In this document: positions 1 to 5,041 of the stretch, piece after piece
How the letters are laid out: each line of letters begins with the position of its first letter
Numbering within the stretch: position 1 is the stretch's first letter
NCBI GenBank assembly: GCA_026014845.1
Contig: JAOZHM010000135.1
Coordinates: 1 to 7,240 of the forward strand
DNA length: 7,240 nt
DNA from: Candidatus Bathyarchaeota archaeon
Lineage (GTDB): Archaea > Thermoproteota > Bathyarchaeia > Bathyarchaeales > Bathycorpusculaceae
Direction: 5' to 3'
Position numbers and translations under genes: made by a program
Notes under the pieces: model-generated
Databases searched by the model: none
What the model was told of the DNA's origin: nothing
Seen by the model: only the letters and a program-made list of their open reading frames with translations

Positions 1-174
1 AACTTGCGAAACGGTAGAGTTGAAGCCGTTTTCGAAGGAGAGGAAAAGGCTGTAAAAGAACTCATCGAGTTTTGCAGGCGTGGGCCAGCTGGGGCTAGGG
101 TTACGCATGTAGATGTGACGTGGGAAAGTTATACTGGCGAGTTTAAAGATTTCAAAATAAGATACAGCTTCTGA
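1..174 (+). CDS. acyP: Acylphosphatase, C-terminal part (gene begins before the window)
   Basis: The plus-strand frame is open from base 1 and ends at TGA 172-174, giving 57 residues. They match the second half of the small (about 90-residue) acylphosphatase family, which hydrolyses the carboxyl-phosphate bond of acyl phosphates in the cytoplasm. The visible start NLRNGRVEAVFEGE corresponds to the family stretch that follows the catalytic loop, and the first Asn aligns with the conserved catalytic Asn (Asn41 of the muscle enzyme). The rest, FCRRGPAGARVTHVDVTW and a final FKIRYSF strand, is the usual C-terminal half. The catalytic Arg of the N-terminal loop lies outside the window, so activity cannot be judged. 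The gene converges with Trm56 with only 10 bases between the two stop codons. Physiological substrate is unknown, as for most members. Confidence 0.88.
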   Translation, partial: NLRNGRVEAVFEGEEKAVKELIEFCRRGPAGARVTHVDVTWESYTGEFKDFKIRYSF

Positions 175-184
175 ACAAAAGAAA

Positions 185-727
185 CTATTTTCTGGCTAGT
201 TTCTTGTCCCTCTTCTGCGAAATTATCCTCATTTTTGCGTTTTCAAAGCTTTTTGTTAGTTCTTTTCCTTCGAAAAGGCGGTCTAGGAATATAGCTAAGC
301 TTGCACATTCAGAGTGAGGTTGATTTCCAATTGCTACATTAAAATCGGACACAGACCTTGAGAAGAACTCCTTTGGAACTTTTTGACTTCCAATGACAAC
401 TAAAATGTCTTTTTCTGAAGCCTTAATTCGCTGTAGAATATCGCTTGTTTGAATGTTGTCTCCATACGCTGTGAGATGAACAACTACGCCACCTTTTTCC
501 TTCCATTCTTTCACAGCTTTTTTCCAAGACACTCCCATTTCAAAAAAGAACGGTCCTCCCCAATTCTTTGTGACCTTTTCAACTGTTTCCTTAATCCTTT
601 TGTCTTTTATGTCTGACAGTATGAGACCAGAAGCTCCTAATGCTCGGGCCGTTAACACAACATGTGTTGTAAGTCTAGCATCCCTTTGTAATCTGTGACC
701 CCACCTCAAAACCACGACTTTAGGCAT
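185..727 (-). CDS. trm56: tRNA (cytidine(56)-2'-O)-methyltransferase Trm56
   Basis: This 180-residue protein has the length and motifs of archaeal Trm56, the AdoMet-dependent SPOUT-class enzyme that 2'-O-methylates C56 in the T-loop of tRNA. Recognisable landmarks are VLRWGHRLQRDARLTTHV at residues 6-23, the WGGPF block at 56-60, VVVHLTAYG at 81-89, the DILVVIGSQKVP strand at 107-118, and the motif GNQPHSECASLAIFLDRL at 134-151. The last two belong to the knotted cofactor-binding region of the SPOUT fold. The ATG start (725-727) is fixed by the family N-terminus and follows a weak AAAGGGA site. It is the last gene of the minus-strand MBF1-HflX-Trm56 operon, 12 bases after the HflX stop. The lysine/arginine-rich tail beyond residue 170 is a plausible tRNA-binding extension. 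Nothing is broken. Confidence 0.95.
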   Translation of the reverse strand: MPKVVVLRWGHRLQRDARLTTHVVLTARALGASGLILSDIKDKRIKETVEKVTKNWGGPFFFEMGVSWKKAVKEWKEKGGVVVHLTAYGDNIQTSDILQRIKASEKDILVVIGSQKVPKEFFSRSVSDFNVAIGNQPHSECASLAIFLDRLFEGKELTKSFENAKMRIISQKRDKKLARK

Positions 728-739
728 TTTTGTCCCTTT

Positions 740-2017
740 TCAGACGTTTATTGTTCGAGTTTCCTCGAATTTCCCGTTAAATTCTGTCTCTACGCGTTTT
801 CTCACTTTTTCAACGAACCATGGAACTGCCTCAAAAACCATGTGGGCAAATGTGTCCGAATACTTTAGTTCTTGTACGTCTGCACTGTTGAATAGCCATG
901 AGATAAAAGACATGGACTCGCTTGTCAATGGAATAGTGAACGACGCTTGAACATAGTTTTTCAGCGTTCTCAGTATTTCCTGTTTTAGCAAATCGAAGTC
1001 AGTTTTGTATAACGCTGATATTGGCAAAAGGTTTGGCGCCCTTTCCTTTAGGCTTGCAAGTCTCTGATCTAACTCAATTTCTGATAGTAGGTCGATCTTG
1101 TTCAGTACCGTTATTGTTGGGATGCCGGATGCTCCTATTTGGCTTATTGTTTCTAGGCAGCATGAAAGTTTCTTTTGAATGAGACTTATGGGCTCGCTTG
1201 TATCCACGACCAGAAGTATTAGGTCTGAATAGATGGTTTCTTCAAGGGTTGAGCGGAATGCCTCTATCAGTGTTAGTGGAAGGCGGTCTATAAAGCCGAC
1301 AGTGTCTGTCAGCAAGAATTTTTTCCTTGAAAGTTCCAGAAGCCTTGTTGTTGTTGATAACGTTGTGAATAAGGCGTTGTCCACCGGAACTTCCTCTTCT
1401 GTAAGGGAATTAAACAATGAGCTTTTTCCAGCGTTTGTGTATCCAGCCAAAGAAATTGACTGGAATCCTAGCTCTGTTCTTCTTTTACGGTGTAGACCCC
1501 TTTTTTTTCGAATTTTCCCTAGTTTTCTGCGAATGGACTGTATTTGTCTCTTAACAGTTTCGTAGTAGACATCTACTTTGTATGCTCCGAGACCCATGAA
1601 TCCAGGCTGTTCTTCTTTCTTTGCCAGTCGTACCTTTTCCTTTGCATGTGTCAACTCATATCTCAGTCTTGCCAATCGAATTTGCAGTTTCGCCTCTTTC
1701 GTTGTGGCTCTTCTGGCGAAAATTTCTAGGATTAGTTGAAAGCGGTCGATGGCTTCGACGCCTGTGGCCTTTGCCAAATTGTAGGCTTGCACTGGTTTTA
1801 ACGGGTTGTCAAATATTAGCTTTTCAGCTTCGTTTTCTTTAATTAGTTGAGCTATTTCTTTCACTTTTCCCGCGCCTATTTGATAGCGGGAGTCTGCTTT
1901 CCTAACCTGTTCTATTCTGTCTACTATAGTGTATTCTGCAGTTTCTGCTAAGGTTTCAAGTTCGTCAAGGGTTAAGGGTTCGAAGCGTTGTCGGCGTTGA
2001 ACTATGATTGCTTTCGT
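740..2017 (-). CDS. hflX: HflX family ribosome-binding GTPase, start probably ACG (ATG/GTG/TTG-based call would be 740-1864)
   Basis: HflX is a GTPase that binds the large ribosomal subunit. In bacteria it splits stalled ribosomes, and a Sulfolobus homologue is structurally known. The first usual start codon in frame is GTG at 1862-1864 (374 aa), but the same frame is open upstream to a stop at 2075-2077. It encodes the family's conserved N-terminus there: KAIIVQRRQRFEPLTLDELE, then LAETAEYTIVDRIEQVRKAD and YQIGAGKVKEI. Placing the start at ACG 2015-2017 gives 425 aa, the normal length. In that numbering the G motifs are G1 GYTNAGKS 192-199, switch I LFTTLSTTTR about 216-225, G3 DTVGFI 238-243, G4 NKID 306-309 and G5 SAL 334-336. 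A long basic helical linker precedes G1. The extended start overlaps the MBF1 end by 16 bases. The family call is certain; the exact start is inferred. Confidence 0.93.
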   Translation of the reverse strand, partial: TKAIIVQRRQRFEPLTLDELETLAETAEYTIVDRIEQVRKADSRYQIGAGKVKEIAQLIKENEAEKLIFDNPLKPVQAYNLAKATGVEAIDRFQLILEIFARRATTKEAKLQIRLARLRYELTHAKEKVRLAKKEEQPGFMGLGAYKVDVYYETVKRQIQSIRRKLGKIRKKRGLHRKRRTELGFQSISLAGYTNAGKSSLFNSLTEEEVPVDNALFTTLSTTTRLLELSRKKFLLTDTVGFIDRLPLTLIEAFRSTLEETIYSDLILLVVDTSEPISLIQKKLSCCLETISQIGASGIPTITVLNKIDLLSEIELDQRLASLKERAPNLLPISALYKTDFDLLKQEILRTLKNYVQASFTIPLTSESMSFISWLFNSADVQELKYSDTFAHMVFEAVPWFVEKVRKRVETEFNGKFEETRTINV

Positions 2018-2544
2018 TTCGTTTTCTCCTCCACCTTTTTCTTGTCCAATTGAATTAGATCTCCTAATGTTAGTTCACGGCTTACAGGCTTAATGTTTGC
2101 TTTTGGGACTTTTTCTTCTGAAGCCTGAACGAGCAACTTAATTTTCAATGTGTGCTCCAGTTTTGTTGCAAGTCTGTTGTCTGGAGTCATTTTCCCTGTT
2201 TCAATTTTCTTGAGAACTGAAACCTTCTCGCTTATTTTTTTACCTAACTCTTTATGTGAAAGTCCTAGCTTTCGCCTGGCATGCCTTATTTTTACATCAA
2301 AATCTTCTACAAGCTCTAGAGTGCTCTCCACAATGGCTTGTGGCGGCTTTTTAGTTTTTAATGTTAAACGTCTTGTTGGAGCTTTTGCACTCGGCATTGG
2401 TGTTTTTGGTTTTGTCTCCTCCCAAATAATTGTTCCAAGTTTCGCGCATTTGCCACACACTGTTAGTTTTGCTCCTTCAATCATAACTCTGTAAGATTTG
2501 CCGTAGATTTCTCGTCCGCAGACTTCACACCGCACTTGCCGCAC
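2002..2544 (-). CDS. mbf1: Archaeal multiprotein bridging factor 1 (zinc ribbon plus HTH)
   Basis: The 180-residue protein has the aMBF1 architecture. An N-terminal zinc ribbon uses Cys6, Cys9, Cys30 and Cys33 (CEVCG and CGKC). A basic Pro/Lys linker covers about 45-70. A helix-turn-helix of the XRE/Cro type lies at about 83-136 (IRHARRKLGLSHKELGKKIS, then KIETGKMTPD). The C-terminal segment ELTLGDLIQL at 157-166 is also typical. Eukaryotic MBF1 is a transcription coactivator; the archaeal protein has been reported on the small ribosomal subunit, which fits its ribosome-related neighbours. It is the first gene of the minus-strand operon. The start is GTG 2542-2544; a second GTG three codons later (2533-2535) would give the more usual MRCEVCG opening. 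No Shine-Dalgarno is visible, so the mRNA may be leaderless. Confidence 0.94.
   Translation of the reverse strand: MRQVRCEVCGREIYGKSYRVMIEGAKLTVCGKCAKLGTIIWEETKPKTPMPSAKAPTRRLTLKTKKPPQAIVESTLELVEDFDVKIRHARRKLGLSHKELGKKISEKVSVLKKIETGKMTPDNRLATKLEHTLKIKLLVQASEEKVPKANIKPVSRELTLGDLIQLDKKKVEEKTKRKQS
2026..2035 (-). promoter_or_regulatory. Shine-Dalgarno sequence for HflX inside the MBF1 gene
   Basis: Read on the minus strand this is GGTGGAGGAG, a strong match to the archaeal anti-Shine-Dalgarno end of 16S rRNA. Its GGAGG core (2032 to 2028) ends 10 bases before ACG 2015-2017. That spacing resembles other genes here: 9 bases before the small zinc protein, 10 before the ilvE remnant and 12 before the PfkB gene. 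It lies within the Val-Glu-Glu codons of the MBF1 tail, so it may be partly coding chance. Its position ahead of the conserved HflX N-terminus, and not ahead of GTG 1862-1864, is the reason for preferring the long HflX. Confidence 0.55.
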
Positions 2545-2571
2545 CTAAATTGTTTTTATTGTGTTGTTGTG

Positions 2572-2578
2572 TTTATAG
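2572..2578. promoter_or_regulatory. Shared TATA-like element in the divergent MBF1 / PUA intergenic region
   Basis: The only spacer between the divergent MBF1 and PUA genes is 2545-2600. Near its middle the plus strand reads TTTATAG, matching the archaeal box A, and the minus strand of the same bases reads CTATAAA. Transcription starting about 25 bases away would begin near 2600 for the PUA gene and near 2548 for MBF1. Both would be practically at the start codons, giving leaderless or very short leaders. There is no convincing purine-rich BRE on either side, and TTTTTATT (2553-2560) is a competing plus-strand candidate, so this is a motif-based inference. Confidence 0.4.
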
Positions 2579-2600
2579 TTGTCGAATCTTAAAGGCTTAG

Positions 2601-3089
2601 TTGAACGGTGTAACGGATTTGGAGAATGCGTTTAGGCGTATCAGGAGTGTGGCAGACTACCAGTTTGGAAAAGGCATAGGCGCTGAGTTATTTCCTGAAA
2701 ATGTGGAGATAATTCGCTCCAAAAGAACTGGCAGAATCCGTTACGTCTATTTTGATGGAAAAAGGCTGGCAACCCTTCGTCCAACAGACGGCTTGTTTTC
2801 CCTGAGCATTCTAGGGGCAAAACGAATTGTTGAGAATGCGAATTCAGCAAAATGCCTCGTTATTGTCATGGATGATGTTTCAAAGTTTATCGCTGAAGGT
2901 GGTGATGTCTTTGCGAAACATGTTGTAAAAGCTGATTGTGACATTCGTCCAAAAGATGAAGTTATCATTCTTGATGAAGGGGTTGAGGTTTTGGCTGTTG
3001 GGCGTGCTGTTTTGTCTGGTGAAGAGATGATAGCCTTCACGCGGGGTGTTGCTGTCAAGGTTAGGCGTGGGTGTGCGGAAGAAAGTTAA
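2601..3089 (+). CDS. PUA-domain RNA-binding protein, related to the C-terminal part of archaeosine transglycosylase
   Basis: The 162-residue protein has two recognisable parts. Residues about 10-75 (FRRIRSVADYQFGKGIGAEL, GRIRYVYFDGKRLATLRPTDGLFSLS) resemble the C2 domain that precedes PUA in archaeal tRNA-guanine transglycosylase. Residues about 80-156 form a PUA domain (VSKFIAEGGDVFAKHVV, RPKDEVIILDE, LAVGRAVLSGEEM, GVAVKV). No catalytic domain is present, so labels such as pseudouridine synthase or transglycosylase would be misleading; RNA binding is the expected role. It is the first gene of a pair with NAC, 41 bases upstream of it, an arrangement I recall from other archaea. TTG 2601-2603 follows an in-frame TAG directly, so it is the furthest possible start. 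TTG 2619-2621 behind GGTG (2607-2610) is an alternative 156-residue start. The RNA target is unknown. Confidence 0.88.
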   Translation: MNGVTDLENAFRRIRSVADYQFGKGIGAELFPENVEIIRSKRTGRIRYVYFDGKRLATLRPTDGLFSLSILGAKRIVENANSAKCLVIVMDDVSKFIAEGGDVFAKHVVKADCDIRPKDEVIILDEGVEVLAVGRAVLSGEEMIAFTRGVAVKVRRGCAEES

Positions 3090-3130
3090 GTATGAGATTT
3101 GAATAATTGTTATGATGGAAAGGTGGTTTT

Positions 3131-3478
3131 ATGAGAAGACGACGCGTAAGTCCCCGTGACGCGAAACGTATGATGCAGCGCATGGGATTAAGTATGGACG
3201 CAATTCCAGACGTTGAAGAAGTAGTCATAAAAACAGGCAGCAAAGAAATAACAATTGAAGAGCCAGAAGTGGCAATAATGGAAGTTCAAGGACAGAAGAT
3301 CTTTCAGGTGACTGGCGGAAAAATAGTTGAGAAAGCGGTAGAACGCAAACTGGTCGTACCGGAAGAGGACATTAGGCTTGTGGCTGATCAAACTGGAAAG
3401 AGTTTAGAGGACGCTAGAAAAGCACTAGAAGAGTGTGAAGGAGACCTAGCCAAAGCAATCCTACTACTTCAATCATAG
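3131..3478 (+). CDS. nac: Nascent polypeptide-associated complex protein (archaeal NAC)
   Basis: This 115-residue protein is the archaeal NAC, which acts as a homodimer at the ribosomal tunnel exit and contacts emerging chains. The N-terminus is strongly basic (MRRRRVSPRDAKRMMQRMGL), as expected for the ribosome-binding segment. The NAC beta-barrel covers about 28-66 (EEVVIKTGSKEITIEEPEV, then IMEVQGQKIFQVTGG). A UBA domain covers about 76-114 (VPEEDIRLVADQTGKSLEDA, ALEECEGDLAKAILLL). The length is normal. The ATG at 3131 follows AGGTGG at 3121-3126 with four bases between. It sits 41 bases after the PUA gene with no visible promoter of its own, so the two are probably co-transcribed. Confidence 0.96.
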   Translation: MRRRRVSPRDAKRMMQRMGLSMDAIPDVEEVVIKTGSKEITIEEPEVAIMEVQGQKIFQVTGGKIVEKAVERKLVVPEEDIRLVADQTGKSLEDARKALEECEGDLAKAILLLQS

Positions 3479-3549
3479 ATTTAGTATGTCTCCACGAGTC
3501 TTCTTATGGCGTAAGGACAGCACAGAACTTCTGTTTGAACGTTTTCCAA

Positions 3550-3714
3550 CTATCCGGAAAGCTTTGTTTTAAGTAATGCTAAAGCCTCTTTGTTTCGCTG
3601 GATTTCTTTGACATGAAAATCTTCGATTTCAAAAATTCGATTGTTTGAGAACGAAACTGTACAATGACTTTATGCGCTTAAACGCGAGTTTGCAGTAATT
3701 AGAAGATCTTCATT
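3550..3714 (-). pseudogene. Possible decayed reading frame of unknown identity
   Basis: On the minus strand one frame reads about 54 protein-like codons from 3714 down to TAG 3550-3552, broken by a single in-frame TAA at 3670-3672. The part after that stop includes VSFSNNRIFEIEDFHVKEI and NKEALALLKTKLSG, which look like a strand followed by an amphipathic helix with AAA/GAA-rich codons. There is no ATG, GTG or TTG in this frame; an ATG one frame away at 3711-3713 would need a frameshift to reach it. I do not recognise the family. It may be the end of a dead gene or coincidence in a 368-base gap. Confidence 0.22.
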
Positions 3715-3742
3715 TTAATCGCCTCGTAAAGGAGGCATTAAA
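3714..3742. repeat. Inverted repeat / hairpin with one bulged base
   Basis: The left arm TTTAAT (3714-3719), a bulged C (3720) and GCCTC (3721-3725) pair with GAGGC (3732-3736) and ATTAAA (3737-3742) around the six-base loop GTAAAG. This makes an 11-base-pair stem. It is not followed directly by a T-tract, so it is a poor intrinsic terminator. The 3' arm and the following bases read ATTAAATAA, which could be a TATA-like box for the PfkB gene; in that case the palindrome could be an operator. Both roles are inference. Confidence 0.45.
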
Positions 3743-3764
3743 TAATTCCTTAACTTAACATAAA

Positions 3765-3806
3765 AACTTGACGGAAACCAGTTTAGAGTTCCGTTGGTTT
3801 TAAGTT
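3765..3806. repeat. Two overlapping, mutually exclusive inverted repeats upstream of the PfkB gene
   Basis: ACGGAA (3771-3776) is the exact reverse complement of TTCCGT (3789-3794). AAACCA (3775-3780) is the exact reverse complement of TGGTTT (3795-3800). The arms interleave and share two bases, so an RNA could form one hairpin or the other. The second hairpin can be extended by AACTT (3765-3769) with AAGTT (3802-3806) across an internal loop. The block ends 20 bases before the Shine-Dalgarno of the PfkB gene. It could be a leader RNA switch, a protein-binding palindrome, or chance. Confidence 0.35.
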
Positions 3807-3825
3807 CAGTTTCACATAATATTCT

Positions 3826-3836
3826 GGGAGGAGGAT
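3826..3836 (+). promoter_or_regulatory. Strong Shine-Dalgarno sequence of the PfkB gene
   Basis: The purine run GGGAGGAGGAT contains AGGAGG at 3829-3834, ending 12 bases before GTG 3847-3849. An in-frame TAA directly precedes that GTG, so the start cannot lie further upstream. The spacing is slightly long, but no closer start fits the family N-terminus. Confidence 0.65.
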
Positions 3837-3846
3837 AAAGGCGTAA

Positions 3847-4761
3847 GTGTTTGACATTGTTTCAGTAGGGCATTTTGCCATAGATTCTATTTTTCTCCCA
3901 AATAGGAACACGCCCTTTATTGTTTTAGGCGGGTCCGTAGCCTATGCTTCTTTTGCTGCCAGACGCTTGGATGCAACTGTTTCCGTTGTTTCAAAGGTTG
4001 GCGGTGACTTTCCAAAGGCTTATTTGTGGTGGCTTGAGCAAGAAGGTGTTAATCTATCGGGAATAGTTAAAGTTGAGACTGCACAGACCACACGTTTCGA
4101 ACTGAAATACAGTAATAATTTATCAAACAGAAAATTGCGACTAAAGAGCAAAGCTCCACCCATCACTATTGATGATTCACCAAAATCTCTGAAAGCCAAA
4201 ACCATTCACATTGCTCCCATCGCAGGCGAAATCACATACAAAGTTTCCAAGAAACTAAGAAGCTGTGCTCAGTGGTTGTCTCTCGACCCACAAGGACTGG
4301 TGCGAAGCTTCGACGAAAAAGGAAACGTCATCCGTGGTTCCCTAACCGACAAGCGCGTGTTAGAACTCATTGACATTTACAAGTCGTCCTTAACCGAAAT
4401 TAAAGCCGTAACTGGCAGGTCAACCCAGAAATCAGCCATAAAGGCAGTCCATGATTATGGCGTCGAAACGGTCATCGTAACTTTAGGGATGAAGGGTGCA
4501 ATACTCTCCGTCGAAGAAAACGTGTATAAAATTCCAGCCTACAAGTCGAAGAGGGTTGTTGACCCAACAGGGGCTGGAGACGTTTTTATTGGAGGTTTTT
4601 TAGCTGAATACATCCGTGGTGAAAACTTGTTGTGGTGTGCGTGTGTGGGTTCTGCGGCTGCTTCGCTTGTCGTTGAGGCTGCTGGCCCAACTTTTTTCGG
4701 CGAAAAAGCAGAGATTTATCGAAGGGCACACGTGCTTTATGAAAAAGAAATTAAGCAATGA
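3847..4761 (+). CDS. PfkB (ribokinase) family carbohydrate/nucleoside kinase, substrate unknown
   Basis: The 304-residue protein shows the PfkB/ribokinase fold. The N-terminal strand is IVSVGHFAIDSIFLP. The substrate-side motif GGSVAYASFAARRLDATVSV with SKVGGDF covers residues 28-54. The ATP-side motif TLGMKGAIL is at 212-220. The C-terminal signature VVDPTGAGDVFIGGFLAEY is at 237-255, with Asp245 as the expected catalytic base and the anion hole in GAGD. Members phosphorylate sugars, nucleosides or inositol using ATP; the sequence does not tell which, and the DPQGLVR stretch (147-153) is only family-typical to my recollection. GTG start, normal length, no damage. The small Cys/His protein and ThrRS follow on the same strand with gaps of 42 and 25 bases, so co-transcription is likely. 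A salvage or modification role linked to translation would be speculation. Confidence 0.9.
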   Translation: MFDIVSVGHFAIDSIFLPNRNTPFIVLGGSVAYASFAARRLDATVSVVSKVGGDFPKAYLWWLEQEGVNLSGIVKVETAQTTRFELKYSNNLSNRKLRLKSKAPPITIDDSPKSLKAKTIHIAPIAGEITYKVSKKLRSCAQWLSLDPQGLVRSFDEKGNVIRGSLTDKRVLELIDIYKSSLTEIKAVTGRSTQKSAIKAVHDYGVETVIVTLGMKGAILSVEENVYKIPAYKSKRVVDPTGAGDVFIGGFLAEYIRGENLLWCACVGSAAASLVVEAAGPTFFGEKAEIYRRAHVLYEKEIKQ

Positions 4762-4803
4762 CGTGTATCTTATTGCGTTAAAGTACTAAAGAGGCGTTTA
4801 ACA

Positions 4804-5016
4804 TTGGGACGTATTGCTAAAGGCGTGAAATGCAGCGTTTCTGGTTGCAGTAAAGACGCTGTACGCTCAATTTCATCTGGAAAAGTCAAGTCTGCTGGGC
4901 TAAACATTAGCAGTGGCGAAAGACGGGCTTATTTATGCAAAGAACATTACAAAGAATATAAGAAGAAGACTAAGAAAGAGAAAAAGGTTGAACAGTGGCG
5001 ATATAAACCATCATAA
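4804..5016 (+). CDS. Small basic protein with a Cys/Cys/Cys/His metal-site pattern, function unknown
   Basis: The frame encodes 70 residues. Cys10 and Cys15 (KCSVSGC) and Cys45 and His48 (LCKEH) form a likely zinc site. The C-terminal third is highly basic (KEYKKKTKKEKKVEQWRYKP), suggesting nucleic-acid or ribosome binding. I recall similar small proteins in other archaea but cannot name a characterised family. The start is TTG 4804-4806 with GAGG at 4791-4794, nine bases upstream. It lies between the PfkB gene (42 bases) and ThrRS (25 bases) on the same strand, probably in one transcript. Codon use and the metal-site pattern support a real gene despite the small size and non-ATG start. A role in translation is suggested only by its charge and neighbours. 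Confidence 0.8.
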   Translation: MGRIAKGVKCSVSGCSKDAVRSISSGKVKSAGLNISSGERRAYLCKEHYKEYKKKTKKEKKVEQWRYKPS

Positions 5017-5041
5017 AGGCTAAAAGACGAGAGGGGATTTT

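Larger units (their letters stand above)
3479..3846. other. 368-base gap between NAC and the PfkB gene
   Basis: No intact gene is visible here on either strand, and I see no tRNA-like cloverleaf or C/D-box guide pattern. The left part (3479-3549) shows nothing recognisable. The middle holds a possible decayed minus-strand frame (3550-3714). A short hairpin, GAAAATC (3615-3621) with GATTTC (3625-3630) around TTC and one bulged A, lies within it. The right third holds the bulged hairpin 3714-3742, the interleaved inverted repeats 3765-3806 and the PfkB Shine-Dalgarno. The promoter of the downstream genes should lie in this gap; ATTAAATAA (3737-3745) and CATAAAAA (3759-3766) are the best TATA-like candidates. 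Confidence 0.6.

Noticed and set aside
1233..1842. Several plus-strand open frames opposite HflX
   Set aside because: They lie antisense to a gene with clear GTPase motifs and contain no recognisable domains; they are coding shadows.
2002..2077. MBF1-HflX fusion by a -1 ribosomal frameshift in their overlapping open frames
   Set aside because: The HflX frame is -1 to MBF1, but no proper slippery heptamer is present, MBF1 ends at its normal C-terminus, and a ribosome site plus conserved HflX start explains the overlap better.
3771..3800. H-type pseudoknot from the interleaved repeats
   Set aside because: The order of arms fits, but both connecting loops would be zero or overlapping, which cannot span the stems; alternative hairpins are more plausible.
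3479..3846. tRNA or C/D-box guide RNA in the long gap
   Set aside because: No cloverleaf with a TTCGA-type T-arm in the correct arrangement, and no paired RTGATGA and CTGA boxes were found.
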